From Crenobacter luteus (GTDB taxonomy: Bacteria > Pseudomonadota > Gammaproteobacteria > Burkholderiales > Chromobacteriaceae), in NCBI RefSeq assembly GCF_004345725.1, contig NZ_SLXG01000022.1, forward strand, positions 1-45,677: 45,677 nt of DNA, read 5' to 3'. Below, one piece after another: positions 15,282 to 24,734 of the stretch. The notes under the pieces are model-generated. The model was not told the origin of the DNA. It worked only from the letters and a program-made list of their open reading frames with translations, and made no database searches. The position numbers and the translations under genes were made by a program. Each line of letters starts with the position of its first letter. Positions within the stretch are counted from its first letter, which is position 1.

Positions 15282-16133
15282 TCAGCCGGCCAGCCCTTCG
15301 ATCAGCGCGATCTCCTGCGCATAGCTCAGCCCCTTCATCTTGTCGAGCAACGCTCGCGCGTCGACCCCGAACTCGCGGTCCGGTTCGGCGTCGATTAGTT
15401 GCGCTTCGACCACCAGCCACAGGCCACGGCAGGAGGCCGCCGATTCGAAGCCGACCCCGTGGAGCGCGGCGGCGACCAGTTTGAGCTCGGCGTCGCTGAA
15501 AATGCGCGACAGCGTCGCCTGTTCGCGACGCACCATTTCGGCGTAGCGGTCGTAGATCTGCTGCATGCGCGCCGGCGACAGGTCGGCGTCCGCCTCAGCC
15601 GCTGCGCCGCCGCCGAGCGCGGCCTCGACCATCGGCAACTCGGCGCTCAGCTCCTCGCGCCAGCGCTCGGCCAACTGGTCGCGAAAGTGCGGCGTCTGCG
15701 TGAAGGCCAGCTCCGGGAACAGCATGTCGGGCAGCAGTTCGGGCGACAGTACCTGGCCGTTGACGAGCGCGATGCCGTCCGGGTTCAGCGTCAGCGAACC
15801 GCGCCATTCGCCCGATTCGCCGGTCGCGAGGTTGTCGATCAGCGCCTCGAGGTAGGGCGGCGCCATGCCCTGGCCCTCGTCGTCGACCACCACGCGCAGC
15901 GTCAGGTCGAACAGCGCGTGCTTGGCCACCTCGAGCATCTGCAGGCCGTCCTGGTGGCCCAGCAGGATGAAGCGGTCGCCGGTCTCGTAGACCGCCACGT
16001 CCTTGTCGTCGCGCGCCGGCTTGAACAGCGACGCCGACAACGAGGCTTCGAGCGCGTTGAGGTCGGCGTGCGCCAGGTCGAGCCCGGCGCGGAAGCCGGC
16101 GTGTTCGTGCCACAGGGCGTTCCAGTCGTACAT
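15282..16133 (-). CDS. Hypothetical cytoplasmic protein (283 aa)
   Basis: I do not recognise this family. It begins MYDWNALWHEHAGFRAGLDL and has no signal peptide or membrane segment. It is acidic, with a mixed alpha/beta N-terminal half (strands around DRFILLGHQDGLQ and LTLRVVVDDEG) and a largely helical C-terminal half from about residue 190. Codon usage and GC match its neighbours, and the start (ATG at 16133) has a GGAG site, so it looks like a real gene. It is transcribed divergently from typA. The gene contains one CTCGGCCAA word (15666). Confidence 0.7.
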   Translation of the reverse strand: MYDWNALWHEHAGFRAGLDLAHADLNALEASLSASLFKPARDDKDVAVYETGDRFILLGHQDGLQMLEVAKHALFDLTLRVVVDDEGQGMAPPYLEALIDNLATGESGEWRGSLTLNPDGIALVNGQVLSPELLPDMLFPELAFTQTPHFRDQLAERWREELSAELPMVEAALGGGAAAEADADLSPARMQQIYDRYAEMVRREQATLSRIFSDAELKLVAAALHGVGFESAASCRGLWLVVEAQLIDAEPDREFGVDARALLDKMKGLSYAQEIALIEGLAG

Positions 16134-16277
16134 GGGGATTCTCCAGATCGAAACGGGCGAAGTGTACCGAAACGGCCGAAACGGCCCAAGCGGGGCGGCG
16201 CGGCGCGCAGGGCTTCGTGACTTCGTGCAAACCATGATAGAATCTCGCGATTTTTCTCTCCGCCCACAAAGCGCACC

Positions 16278-18086
16278 ATGACCCGTCAAATCCGCAACAT
16301 CGCCATCATTGCCCACGTCGACCACGGCAAAACCACCCTGGTCGACCAATTGCTGAAACAGAGCGGCACCTTCCGCGAGAACCAGCAAGTCGACGAGCGC
16401 GTGATGGACAGCAACGATCTCGAACGAGAGCGTGGCATCACCATCCTCGCCAAGAACACCGCCATCGAGTACGAAGGCGTGCACATCAACATCGTCGACA
16501 CCCCGGGCCACGCCGACTTCGGCGGCGAGGTGGAGCGCGTGCTGGGCATGGTCGACGGCGTGGTGCTGCTGGTCGACGCGGTCGAAGGCCCGATGCCGCA
16601 GACCCGCTTCGTGACCAAGAAGGCGCTGGCGCTTGGCCTGCGCCCGATCGTCGTGATCAACAAGATCGACCGTCCGGGCGCGCGCCCGGACTGGGTGGTC
16701 GACCAGACCTTCGACCTGTTCGACAAGCTCGGCGCCACCGACGAGCAGCTCGACTTCCCGATCATCTACGCCTCGGGCCTGTCCGGCTTCGCCAAGTACG
16801 AACTGGCCGACGAATCCGACAACATGCGGCCGCTGTTCGACACCGTGCTCAAGCACGTGCCGACCCCGTCGGGCGATCCGGAGGCGCCGCTGCAGCTGCA
16901 GATCTCGGCGCTCGACTACTCGACCTACACCGGTCGCCTCGGCCTCGGCCGCATCCTGAACGGCCGCATCAAGCCGGGCCAGGTTGTCGTCGTGATGAAC
17001 CATGAAGACCAGGTCGCACAGGGCCGCATCAACCAGGTACTCGGCTTCAAGGGCCTGGAGCGCGTGCCGGTCGAGGAGGCCGAAGCCGGAGACATCGTCA
17101 TCATCTCGGGCCTGGACGACATCGGCATCGGCGTGACCATCTGCGACCGCGACGCGCCGGTCGGCCTGCCGGTGCTGTCGGTCGACGAACCGACGCTGAC
17201 GATGGACTTCATGGTCAATACCTCGCCGCTGGCCGGCACCGAGGGCAAGTTCGTCACCAGCCGCCAGATCCGCGACCGCCTGACCAAGGAGCTGCTGACC
17301 AACGTCGCGCTGCGCGTCGAAGACACCGAAGACGCCGACGTGTTCCGCGTCTCCGGTCGTGGCGAGCTGCACCTGACCATCCTCTTGGAAAACATGCGCC
17401 GTGAAGGCTTCGAGCTCGCGGTCGGCAAGCCGCGCGTCGTGTTCAAGGACATCGACGGCGTCAAGTGCGAGCCGTACGAGAACCTGACCATCGACCTCGA
17501 AGACGGTCACCAGGGCGCCGTGATGGAAGAACTCGGCCGCCGCCGCGGCGAGCTGACCAATATGGAGTCGGACGGCCAGGGCCGTACCCGCCTCGAGTAC
17601 CACATCCCGGCTCGCGGCCTGATCGGTTTCCAGGGCGACTTCCTGACCATGACCCGCGGCACCGGTCTGATGAGCCACGTGTTCGACGACTACGCGCCGG
17701 TGAAAGCCGACATGCCGGGCCGTCACAACGGCGTGCTGATCTCGCAGGAAACCGGCGAAGCCGTCGCCTACGCGCTGTGGAACCTGGAAGACCGCGGCCG
17801 CATGTTCGTGTCGCCGGGCGACAAGCTGTACGAGGGCATGATCATCGGCATTCACAGCCGCGACAACGACCTGGTGGTGAACCCGCTCAAGGGCAAGAAG
17901 CTGACCAACGTCCGCGCCTCCGGTACCGACGAAGCGGTGCGCCTGACCACCCCGATCAAGCTGACGCTGGAATCGGCGGTCGAGTTCATCGACGACGACG
18001 AGATCGTCGAGATCACGCCGAAAAACATCCGTCTGCGCAAGCGCTTCCTGCAGGAGCACGAGCGTCGCAAGAGCAAGAACGCCTGA
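16278..18086 (+). CDS. typA: Translational GTPase TypA/BipA
   Basis: A 602-residue ribosome-associated GTPase needed for assembly of the large subunit and for stress or cold growth. The G domain has G1 AHVDHGKT (residues 12-19), G3 DTPGHADF and G4 NKID. Domain II begins around residue 205 ([17 protein letters not shown]). The C-terminal EF-G-like and TypA-specific regions carry [19 protein letters not shown] and [16 protein letters not shown]. The length is typical. The start is ATG at 16278; the upstream ribosome-binding site is weak. A TAGAAT -10-like element lies about 30 bases upstream. An intrinsic terminator follows. Confidence 0.97.
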   Translation: MTRQIRNIAIIAHVDHGKTTLVDQLLKQSGTFRENQQVDERVMDSNDLERERGITILAKNTAIEYEGVHINIVDTPGHADFGGEVERVLGMVDGVVLLVDAVEGPMPQTRFVTKKALALGLRPIVVINKIDRPGARPDWVVDQTFDLFDKLGATDEQLDFPIIYASGLSGFAKYELADESDNMRPLFDTVLKHVPTPSGDPEAPLQLQISALDYSTYTGRLGLGRILNGRIKPGQVVVVMNHEDQVAQGRINQVLGFKGLERVPVEEAEAGDIVIISGLDDIGIGVTICDRDAPVGLPVLSVDEPTLTMDFMVNTSPLAGTEGKFVTSRQIRDRLTKELLTNVALRVEDTEDADVFRVSGRGELHLTILLENMRREGFELAVGKPRVVFKDIDGVKCEPYENLTIDLEDGHQGAVMEELGRRRGELTNMESDGQGRTRLEYHIPARGLIGFQGDFLTMTRGTGLMSHVFDDYAPVKADMPGRHNGVLISQETGEAVAYALWNLEDRGRMFVSPGDKLYEGMIIGIHSRDNDLVVNPLKGKKLTNVRASGTDEAVRLTTPIKLTLESAVEFIDDDEIVEITPKNIRLRKRFLQEHERRKSKNA

Positions 18087-18107
18087 GGCGGTCGGCTGAC
18101 CGATGGA

Positions 18108-18135
18108 AAAGGGCACCCTGCGGGGTGCCTTTTTT
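18108..18135 (+). terminator. Intrinsic terminator of typA
   Basis: GGCACCC / GGGTGCC stem with a 4-base loop and a run of six Ts directly after the typA stop, flanked by a matching A-run upstream. Confidence 0.9.
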
Positions 18136-18182
18136 GTGTCTGTCGTCCGGGGGGCTGTCCTTGGATCCGGGATGCCTGAAGC

Positions 18183-18207
18183 AAAAGGCCGCGTTGCGCG
18201 GCCTTTT
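18183..18207. terminator. Bidirectional hairpin between typA and the livJ-like gene
   Basis: AAAAGGCCGCG / CGCGGCCTTTT, an 11-bp perfect stem with a 3-base loop. It is U-rich on either strand and serves the minus-strand lipoprotein gene. Confidence 0.8.
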
Positions 18208-18212
18208 GCGTC

Positions 18213-18241
18213 CAAGGTCGGCCGGGGCTCGGCCAACCTTG
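18213..18241 (-). terminator. Hairpin containing CTCGGCCAA after the livJ-like gene
   Basis: CAAGGTCGGCC / GGCCAACCTTG form an 11-bp stem, with a G-U pair on the minus-strand RNA, directly after the stop of the gene at 18254-19450. The right arm is an instance of the recurrent CTCGGCCAACCTT word. Confidence 0.6.
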
Positions 18242-18253
18242 TTTCTTTCCGGC

Positions 18254-19450
18254 TTACTTTGCGGCCGAGGCGTCGGTCTTGGCCGCCGGCGCGCCGACGG
18301 TTTCCCACTTGCCGGCCTTGAGCTGGTACAGCGCCACGGTGCCGTTCTTGATGTCGCCCTTGGCGTCGAACTCGATCGGACCGGTCACGCCGTCGAACTT
18401 GGTCTTGGCCAGTTCCGGCAGGTATTTCTTCGGGTCGGCCGAGCCGGCGCGCTTCATCGCGTCGATCAGCACGCGGGTTGCGTCGTAGGTGTACGGTGCG
18501 TAGGCCTGGATCTCGGCGCCGAACTTGGTCTTGAACTTCTCGTTGAACGACGCGAAGCCCGGCATCTGGTCCTTGGGCGCGCCGGCGCTCGACGCGTAGG
18601 CGTTCTCGCCGTCCTTGCCGGACAGCTTGACGAACTCGGCGGTATTGATGCCGTCGGCGCCCATGAAGGCGGCCTTCAGGCCGACCTTGGCCATCTGCTT
18701 GACCATCGGGCCGGCCTGCGCGTCCATGCCGCCGTAGAACACCAGGTCGGGCTGCTCGCCCTTGATCGACGTCAGGATGGCCATGAAGTCGGTCGCGTTG
18801 TTGGTGGTGTACTCGCGTTTGACCACCTTGCCGCCGGCTGCTTCGACCGCCTTGGCGAAGTCGTCGGCCAGGCCCTGGCCGTAGGTGGTGCGGTCGTCGA
18901 TCACCGCGATCTTTTTGGCGTTCAGCGACGCGGTCGCGAACCTGGCCAGCGCCTCGCCCTGCTGCGCGTCGTTGGCGATGATGCGATAGGTATTGTTGTA
19001 GCCCTGCTGGGTGAATTTCGGGCTGGTGACCGAGGCGGCGACCATCGGGATGCCGGCGTCGGAATAGATGCGCGAGGCCGGGATGGTGGCGCCCGAGGTC
19101 AGGTGACCGACCACGCCGGCCACGCCGGCGTCGACGAAGCGCTGCGCGACCTGGGTGGCGACCTTGGGGTCGGCCTGGTCGTCTTCGGAGACGACCTCGA
19201 ACTTGGCCTGTTTGCCGTCGAGAGTCAGCCCTTCGGCGTTGGCCTCGTCGACGGCGAGCTTGACGCCGTTGTCGCTGTCGCGACCCCAGTGGGCGAACGG
19301 GCCGGTCAGCGGGTTGGCCGAGCCAATCTTGACGACGATTTCGCCGCCCTGGGCGGCCTGTTTCGGCGCCTCGGCGCTATCGGCGGCCTTGTTGCACGCG
19401 GCCAGCGCGGCGACGCCGGCGGCGATGAGGGTGTAGCGGAAGAACTGCAT
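18254..19450 (-). CDS. Branched-chain amino acid ABC transporter binding lipoprotein 1 (LivJ-like)
   Basis: A 398-residue periplasmic-binding protein (Peripla_BP_6/LivJ family). Its signal peptide ends in a lipobox, ALAAC, with the cysteine at residue 19, so it should be lipid-anchored. Family blocks are ANPLTGPFAHWGRDSDNGV, VVGHLTSGATIPASRIY, IDDRTTYGQGLADDF and PDLVFYGGMDAQAGP. The next gene upstream (19803-21002) encodes a clear paralogue, similar along its whole length. No LivH/LivM permeases or ATPases are nearby, so the transporter partner must be encoded elsewhere. The start is ATG at 19450. A large palindrome lies about 127 bases upstream (19577-19608). Confidence 0.9.
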   Translation of the reverse strand: MQFFRYTLIAAGVAALAACNKAADSAEAPKQAAQGGEIVVKIGSANPLTGPFAHWGRDSDNGVKLAVDEANAEGLTLDGKQAKFEVVSEDDQADPKVATQVAQRFVDAGVAGVVGHLTSGATIPASRIYSDAGIPMVAASVTSPKFTQQGYNNTYRIIANDAQQGEALARFATASLNAKKIAVIDDRTTYGQGLADDFAKAVEAAGGKVVKREYTTNNATDFMAILTSIKGEQPDLVFYGGMDAQAGPMVKQMAKVGLKAAFMGADGINTAEFVKLSGKDGENAYASSAGAPKDQMPGFASFNEKFKTKFGAEIQAYAPYTYDATRVLIDAMKRAGSADPKKYLPELAKTKFDGVTGPIEFDAKGDIKNGTVALYQLKAGKWETVGAPAAKTDASAAK

Positions 19451-19755
19451 GGAATTGCCCTTGTTCGTTTAAGACGCAAGCTGTCTGTAATCGGGTCGTC
19501 AGGGCCATGCCCATGTGGTGCTTGTGGCACGCATGGTCGGTCGGCGCGCGGGCGCGGGGTGGGCGTCGCGGCCGGGCACGGTGTCGCTTGTATACAATCG
19601 ACACCGTGGACGCATGACGACTTTTTATCCCTTTCGCCGTGGCCGGTCAAGCCTTTCGCAGGAAAGCAGCGCATCGTGGCGAACTTTTGAAGGTTTTGCC
19701 GGTTCGTGGCATTGGAAAATGAGAATCGGCGCCGTCGCCGGGGGCGTGCCGGCAA
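19451..19755. other. Intergenic region between the two livJ-like genes
   Basis: Together with the flanking terminator this is about 350 bases without a gene. It contains the 19577-19608 palindrome and AT-richer DNA around 19610-19720. I found no convincing coding sequence and no certain -35/-10 pair for the minus-strand gene. Confidence 0.5.
19577..19608. promoter_or_regulatory. 32-bp near-perfect palindrome with TTGTATACAA core
   Basis: Outer arms CACGGTGTCG (19577-19586) and CGACACCGTG (19599-19608) are perfectly complementary. The inner 12 bases contain the palindrome TTGTATACAA with one non-matching flanking pair. GTATAC-centred sites of this type are used by many GntR/FadR-type repressors. 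It lies in the leader or upstream region of the 18254-19450 lipoprotein gene. No regulator gene is adjacent. Confidence 0.55.
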
Positions 19756-19782
19756 GAAAAAACGGCGCCCGCAGGCGCCGTT
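19756..19782 (-). terminator. Intrinsic terminator of the second livJ-like gene
   Basis: AACGGCGCC / GGCGCCGTT, a 9-bp stem with a 4-base loop, followed on the minus strand by six or more Ts (plus-strand A-run at 19757-19762). Confidence 0.88.
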
Positions 19783-19802
19783 CACGTGAGCGGTGAAAGG
19801 GC

Positions 19803-21002
19803 TTACTGGGCTGCGGCCGGGCCGCCGACCGTGCTGATCACCTCCCATTTGCCGCCCTTGGCCTGGTAGACGGTGACCGCGCCGTTCTTGATGTCTCCCT
19901 TTTCGTCGAACTGGATGCGACCGGTCACGCCGTTGTAGTCGGTCTTGCCGACTTCGGGCAGGAAGGCCTTCGGATCGGTCGAGCCGGCGCGCTTCATCGC
20001 CTCGACGAGCACGCGTACCGCGTCGTACTCGTACGGCGCGTACAGCTGGATCTCGTCGTTGAACTTGGCCTGGAAGCGCCGGTTGAAGTCGGCGAAGCCC
20101 GGCAGCTTTTCCTTCGGCATGCCCGGGCTGGACGCGTACTGGCCTTCGGCCGCGTCGCCGGCCAGCTTCATGAACTCCGGCGTCTGGATGCCGTCGCCGC
20201 CCAGCAGCTTGGCCTTGAGGCCGAGGCGTTTCATCTGCTTGGCCATCGGTCCGCCTTGCGCATCCATGCCGCCGTAGAACACCAGGTCGGGGTTGGCGGC
20301 CTTCAGCGAGGTGAGGATGGCGTTGAAGTCGGTGGCGGTGTTGGTGGTGAACTCGCGCTTGATCACCTGGCCGCCCTTGGCCTTGACCGATTTCTCGAAC
20401 TCGTCGGCCAGGCCCTGGCCGTAGGCGGTGCGGTCGTCGATGATCGCGATCCTCTTGGCCTTGAGGCCGTCGACGGCGAATTCGCCGAGCGCCTTGCCCT
20501 GCTGCACGTCGTTGCCGATCACGCGGAAGGCGGTCTTGAAGCCTTGCTGGGTGTAGGCCGGGTTGGTCGCCGACGGGGAAATCTGCGGGATGCCGGCGTC
20601 GGCGTAGATCTTCGACGCCGGGATGGTGGTGCCCGAGTTCAGGTGGCCGACGACGGCGACGACCTTGGCGTCGACCAGCCGCTGCGCGACCTGGGTGCCG
20701 ATTTTCGGGTCGGACTGGTCGTCTTCGGACATCAGCTGGAACTTCACCTTCTTGCCGCCGATTTCGACGCCCTCGGCGTTCAGTTCGTCGATCGCGAGGA
20801 TGGCGCCGCGCTCGTTGTCCTTGCCGAAGTGGGCGATCGGGCCGGTCATCGGCGAGACCTGGCCGATCTTCACGACGAGATCGCCGTTGGCGTCGGCCTG
20901 CGGCGCGGAGGCATCGCCGCCGGCTGGTTGGTTTTGCTTTCCGCAGGCCGCGAGGGCGAGAGCGGCGGCGGCGAAAAGGCTCAGTTGCGCGATCTTCTTC
21001 AT
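19803..21002 (-). CDS. Branched-chain amino acid ABC transporter binding lipoprotein 2 (LivJ-like)
   Basis: A 399-residue paralogue of the 18254-19450 protein with a lipobox LALAAC and mature Cys at residue 20. It shares SPMTGPIAHFGKDNERG, VVGHLNSGTTIPASKIY, IDDRTAYGQGLADEF and PDLVFYGGMDAQGGP. The start is ATG at 21002; a longer upstream reading of the frame lacks a ribosome-binding site. It is separated from its paralogue by its own terminator and probably has its own promoter (21084-21113), so the pair are independently transcribed. Likely ligands are branched-chain or other neutral amino acids. Confidence 0.9.
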   Translation of the reverse strand: MKKIAQLSLFAAAALALAACGKQNQPAGGDASAPQADANGDLVVKIGQVSPMTGPIAHFGKDNERGAILAIDELNAEGVEIGGKKVKFQLMSEDDQSDPKIGTQVAQRLVDAKVVAVVGHLNSGTTIPASKIYADAGIPQISPSATNPAYTQQGFKTAFRVIGNDVQQGKALGEFAVDGLKAKRIAIIDDRTAYGQGLADEFEKSVKAKGGQVIKREFTTNTATDFNAILTSLKAANPDLVFYGGMDAQGGPMAKQMKRLGLKAKLLGGDGIQTPEFMKLAGDAAEGQYASSPGMPKEKLPGFADFNRRFQAKFNDEIQLYAPYEYDAVRVLVEAMKRAGSTDPKAFLPEVGKTDYNGVTGRIQFDEKGDIKNGAVTVYQAKGGKWEVISTVGGPAAAQ

Positions 21003-21056
21003 GTGTTTCCCCTGGTTTGCGACTTCGTAGGAATCGTTATTCGACGCGGCGGCGAT

Positions 21057-21082
21057 AAAAAAATCGCGCCGAAACGCGATTT
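21057..21082 (-). terminator. Intrinsic terminator downstream of hemH
   Basis: On the minus strand AAATCGCG, a 6-base loop and CGCGATTT followed by a run of Ts (plus-strand A-run 21057-21063). It lies about 75 bases past the hemH stop and overlaps the start region of the lipoprotein-2 transcript, so it could also act as an attenuator there. Confidence 0.7.
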
Positions 21083-21083
21083 G

Positions 21084-21113
21084 ATTATTGGTAGGGCATG
21101 AGAAGACTGTCAA
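21084..21113 (-). promoter_or_regulatory. Predicted sigma-70 promoter of lipoprotein gene 2
   Basis: TTGACA (21113-21108), an 18-base spacer and AATAAT (21089-21084) on the minus strand. The consensus -35 is the best in the window. It lies between the hemH stop and the hairpin at 21057-21082. Confidence 0.6.
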
Positions 21114-21156
21114 CGCGGGCCTCGCGCCGCTCGGGTGCCGCGCTTTCAGCGTGTTG

Positions 21157-22239
21157 TCATCCTGCCGCACCCAGCGCGCGTGCGCGCGCGAGCCGCGCGG
21201 CCGTATCGGGCTGCGCGCGCGTCCAGCCGGCCAGCTGCGCCTCGACGATGTCGGCCAGCATCGCGATCGCATCCGGCGCCTCGTTCAGGCAGTCGATGTA
21301 GCGGTAGTCGCCGCCGCCGGCGGTCAGGAATACTTCCTTGCCTTCGACGGCGATCTCCTCAAGCGTTTCGAGGCAGTCGGACACGAAGCCCGGGCAGACG
21401 ACGTCGACGCGGCGCGTCCTGGCGCGGCCCAGTTCGCGCAGCACGTCGAAGGCGTAGGGCTTGAGCCATTCGGCGCGGCCGAAGCGGCTCTGGAAGCAGA
21501 CCGCGTAGTCGTCGCGCGACAGGCCGAGCGCCTCGGCCAACAGCCGGCCGGTGACGTGGCACTCGCAGTGGTAGGGGTCGCCCTTGTCGAGCGTGAAGCG
21601 CGGCACGCCGTGAAAGCTCATCACCAGCTTGTCCGGGCGGCCGTGCGCCTGCCAGTGCGCACGGATCTTGCGAGCCAGCGCCGCGATATAGCCGGGGTGG
21701 TCGTGGAAGTGGCGCACGGTGCGTATTTCGGGCATGTTGCGCAGCTTCATCAGCGTGCGGAACACCGCGTCGAGCGCGGTGCCGCTCGACGAGGCGGCGT
21801 ACTGCGGGTAGAGCGGCAGCACGACGAGACGGTCGACGCCTCGCGCGCGCATGGTCTGGATCACGCTCTCGACCGACGGCGCGCCGTAGCGCATCGCGAA
21901 GTCGACGACGAGGTCGCCGTGGCCGCGCTGGCCGAGCTGCTCGGCGAGCAGCCGGGTCTGCTCGCGCGTGTGCACCAAGAGCGGCGAGCCTTCGGTCTGC
22001 CAGATGGTGGCGTACTTCTCGGCGCTTTTCTTCGGGCGGACGTTGAGGATGACGCCGTTGAGCACGAACCACCAGACCGCGCGCGGAATCTCGATCACGC
22101 GGCGGTCGGACAGGAACTCCTTCAGATACGGGCGCAGCGCCTTCGCGGTCGGCGCCTCGGGCGTGCCGAGGTTGACGAGCAGCACGCCGGTGCGCGCCGG
22201 CCGGTCGTGGCGGAATTCGGGTTCGGTGAGGTAGGGCAT
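21157..22239 (-). CDS. hemH: Ferrochelatase HemH
   Basis: A 360-residue ferrochelatase that inserts Fe2+ into protoporphyrin IX, the last step of haem synthesis. It contains [13 protein letters not shown] near the N-terminus, the [16 protein letters not shown] block, [21 protein letters not shown] with the metal-site histidine, and [21 protein letters not shown] with the second conserved region. The start is ATG at 22239. It is preceded by the ftsK terminator, so it is separately transcribed. Confidence 0.97.
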   Translation of the reverse strand: MPYLTEPEFRHDRPARTGVLLVNLGTPEAPTAKALRPYLKEFLSDRRVIEIPRAVWWFVLNGVILNVRPKKSAEKYATIWQTEGSPLLVHTREQTRLLAEQLGQRGHGDLVVDFAMRYGAPSVESVIQTMRARGVDRLVVLPLYPQYAASSSGTALDAVFRTLMKLRNMPEIRTVRHFHDHPGYIAALARKIRAHWQAHGRPDKLVMSFHGVPRFTLDKGDPYHCECHVTGRLLAEALGLSRDDYAVCFQSRFGRAEWLKPYAFDVLRELGRARTRRVDVVCPGFVSDCLETLEEIAVEGKEVFLTAGGGDYRYIDCLNEAPDAIAMLADIVEAQLAGWTRAQPDTAARLARARALGAAG

Positions 22240-22298
22240 GTTTTGTCGTGGACAAAGAAACGCCGACCAGCGTAGCGGGGTCGGCAGAAAAGTCAATG

Positions 22299-22340
22299 CC
22301 GGGGTTGGCCGAGTCCCTGACAAGGCTCGGCCAACCCCGG
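22299..22340 (-). terminator. Terminator of ftsK built from two CTCGGCCAA words
   Basis: CCGGGGTTGGCCGAG (22299-22313) and CTCGGCCAACCCCGG (22326-22340) form a perfect 15-bp stem with a 12-base loop, four bases past the ftsK stop. A short T-run follows on the minus strand. It contains one inverted pair of the recurrent 9-mer. Confidence 0.8.
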
Positions 22341-22343
22341 CGG

Positions 22344-24683
22344 TCATTCCTCGCGCGCGGGGACGAGCACGGTGCGGTTGCCGTTGCTCTCCATCGGCGA
22401 CACGAGGCCGGCGGCCTCCATCTGCTCGATCAGCCGCGCGGCGCGGTTGTAGCCGATGCGCAGGTGGCGCTGCACCGACGAGATCGACGCCTTGCGCGTC
22501 TTGAGCACGACGGCGACCGCGTCGTCGTACAGCGCGTCGGTTTCGGCGTCGCCGTCGCCGGCCGTGCCGAATTCGCCGCCGCCCGCGCCGTCGTCGCCGG
22601 CGCCGCCGGTCAGGATGCCTTCGACGTAGTCGGGCTCGCCGGTGGTCTTGAGGTGTTCGACCACCTTGTGCACCTCGTCGTCGGCGACGAAGGCGCCGTG
22701 CACGCGCAAGGGGTAGCCGGTGCCCGGCGGCAGATAGAGCATGTCGCCCTGGCCGAGCAGGCTCTCGGCGCCCATCTGGTCGAGGATGGTGCGCGAGTCG
22801 ATCTTGCTCGACACCTGGAAGGCGATGCGGGTCGGGATGTTGGCCTTGATCAGGCCGGTGATCACGTCGACCGACGGGCGCTGCGTGGCCAGGATCAGAT
22901 GGATGCCGGCGGCGCGCGCCTTCTGCGCCAGGCGCGCGATCAGCTCCTCGATCTTCTTGCCGGCGACCATCATCAGGTCGGCCAGCTCGTCGATGACGAC
23001 GACGATCAAGGGCAGCGTCGCGAGCGGCTCGGGCTCGTCCGGCGTCAGGCTGAACGGGTTCGGGATCTTCTCGCCGGCCTTGTCGGCGTCGCGAATCTTC
23101 TGGTTGTAGCCGGCGAGGTTGCGCACGCCGAGCTTGGACATCAGCCGGTAGCGCTTTTCCATCTCGGCCACGCACCAGTTGAGCGCGTTGGCGGCGTGCT
23201 TCATGTCGGTGACCACCGGCGCCAACAGGTGCGGGATGCCCTCGTAGACCGACAGTTCGAGCATCTTCGGGTCGACCATGATCAGCCGTACCTCGGCCGG
23301 CGTCGCCTTGTACAGCAGGCTCAAGATCATCGCGTTGATCGCGACCGACTTGCCCGAGCCGGTGGTGCCGGCGACCAGCACGTGCGGCATCTTGGCGAGG
23401 TCGGCCGAGACCGGCGCCCCGGCGATGTCCTTGCCCAGCGCCATCGCCAGGCGCGAGCCCATCGCCTGGTAGCTCTCCGAGCCGACGATCTCCGACAGCC
23501 GGACGATCTGCCGCTTCGGGTTGGGCAGCTCGAGGCCCATATAGGTCTTGCCGGGGATGGTCTCGACGACGCGGATGCTGACCAGGGACAGCGCGCGCGC
23601 CAGGTCCTTCATCAGGTTGACGATCTGCGCGCCCTTGACGCCGACCGCCGGTTCGATCTCGTAGCGGGTGATGACAGGGCCAGGGTAGGCGGCGACCACC
23701 TTCACCTCGACGCCGAAGTCGGCGAGCTTCTTTTCGATCAGCCGCGAGGTGTACTCGACCGTGTCGGCCGATACCACCTCGCCCTGTTCCTTGGCCGGCT
23801 CCAGCAGTGCGAGGCCCGGCAGCTCGCCGCTTTCCGGGTCGGCGAACAGCGAGGTCTGTACCGGCCTGGGCGGCTTGGGCGACAGCGCTACGTCGAGCAC
23901 CGGCGGCTCGGCCTTGGGCGGCGCCGCGGGTTTGGCCGCCGGTTCGGGCTTGGACGGCGTGTCGAGCCACGGCGGCGACGGCTGCTCGGCTTTCTTCTTT
24001 CCGGTCTCGGGCTTGAGCTCACGGCCGGTCTCGCGCTCCTTGCGCGCCCGCCAGGACTGCCAGGCGGCGAGCGCCTTGTCCTCGATCAGGCCGCCCAGCC
24101 GTTCCATGACGTCCAGCCACGACACGCCGGAGAACAGCGAGAAGCCGATCGCGCCGAGCACGGTCAACAGCAGCGTGGCGCCGGTGACGCCGAAGGCGGT
24201 CTCGAAGCCGCCGCCGACGAAGCGGCCGAACAGACCGCCGGCCGACAGCGGCAGCGCGAGCGCCTTGCCGCCGAGCCAGACCGCCTCGAGGCTGGCCGAA
24301 CCGAGCAGCAGAAGGAAAAAGCCGACCGAGGCGACGACGGTGACCGGGTTGACCTTGAGGCCGAGCGTCTCGATGCGGCGGTAGCCCCAGCCGATCGCGA
24401 CCACGCAGAAGCTCACCAGCCACCAGGCCGAGTAGCCGAACAGGTAGAGCAGCAGGTCGGCCAGCCAGGCGCCGAAGCGGCCGCCGTAGTTGCGCACCGT
24501 CGGGTCGGACGAGCTGTGCGACCACGACGGGTCCAGCGGCGAGAAGCTCGCCAGCACCAGCACCAAGTAGATCGCGGCGACCGCCATCAGCAGCCACCAG
24601 GCCTCGCGCAGCAGGGCGGTGAGCCGCGGTGGAAGCGGCGCAGCATTGTTCTTGACCGCGGCCTTACGTTTGAAAAGACGCAT
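22344..24683 (-). CDS. ftsK: DNA translocase FtsK
   Basis: A 779-residue septal DNA pump that segregates chromosome termini and activates XerCD recombination. It has four to five N-terminal membrane segments (about residues 25-190), a short Pro/Lys-rich linker (about 205-280), the alpha/beta motor domains with Walker A GTTGSGKS at about 435 and Walker [13 protein letters not shown], and the C-terminal gamma winged helix (about 715-775; [20 protein letters not shown]) that reads polar KOPS sequences. The length is usual for a short-linker FtsK. The start is ATG at 24683. Confidence 0.97.
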   Translation of the reverse strand: MRLFKRKAAVKNNAAPLPPRLTALLREAWWLLMAVAAIYLVLVLASFSPLDPSWSHSSSDPTVRNYGGRFGAWLADLLLYLFGYSAWWLVSFCVVAIGWGYRRIETLGLKVNPVTVVASVGFFLLLLGSASLEAVWLGGKALALPLSAGGLFGRFVGGGFETAFGVTGATLLLTVLGAIGFSLFSGVSWLDVMERLGGLIEDKALAAWQSWRARKERETGRELKPETGKKKAEQPSPPWLDTPSKPEPAAKPAAPPKAEPPVLDVALSPKPPRPVQTSLFADPESGELPGLALLEPAKEQGEVVSADTVEYTSRLIEKKLADFGVEVKVVAAYPGPVITRYEIEPAVGVKGAQIVNLMKDLARALSLVSIRVVETIPGKTYMGLELPNPKRQIVRLSEIVGSESYQAMGSRLAMALGKDIAGAPVSADLAKMPHVLVAGTTGSGKSVAINAMILSLLYKATPAEVRLIMVDPKMLELSVYEGIPHLLAPVVTDMKHAANALNWCVAEMEKRYRLMSKLGVRNLAGYNQKIRDADKAGEKIPNPFSLTPDEPEPLATLPLIVVVIDELADLMMVAGKKIEELIARLAQKARAAGIHLILATQRPSVDVITGLIKANIPTRIAFQVSSKIDSRTILDQMGAESLLGQGDMLYLPPGTGYPLRVHGAFVADDEVHKVVEHLKTTGEPDYVEGILTGGAGDDGAGGGEFGTAGDGDAETDALYDDAVAVVLKTRKASISSVQRHLRIGYNRAARLIEQMEAAGLVSPMESNGNRTVLVPAREE

Positions 24684-24734
24684 TGCAGGACTTCAGGCTA
24701 TGACAGGCGGGGATTATAACGGCTGGCGACCGGT

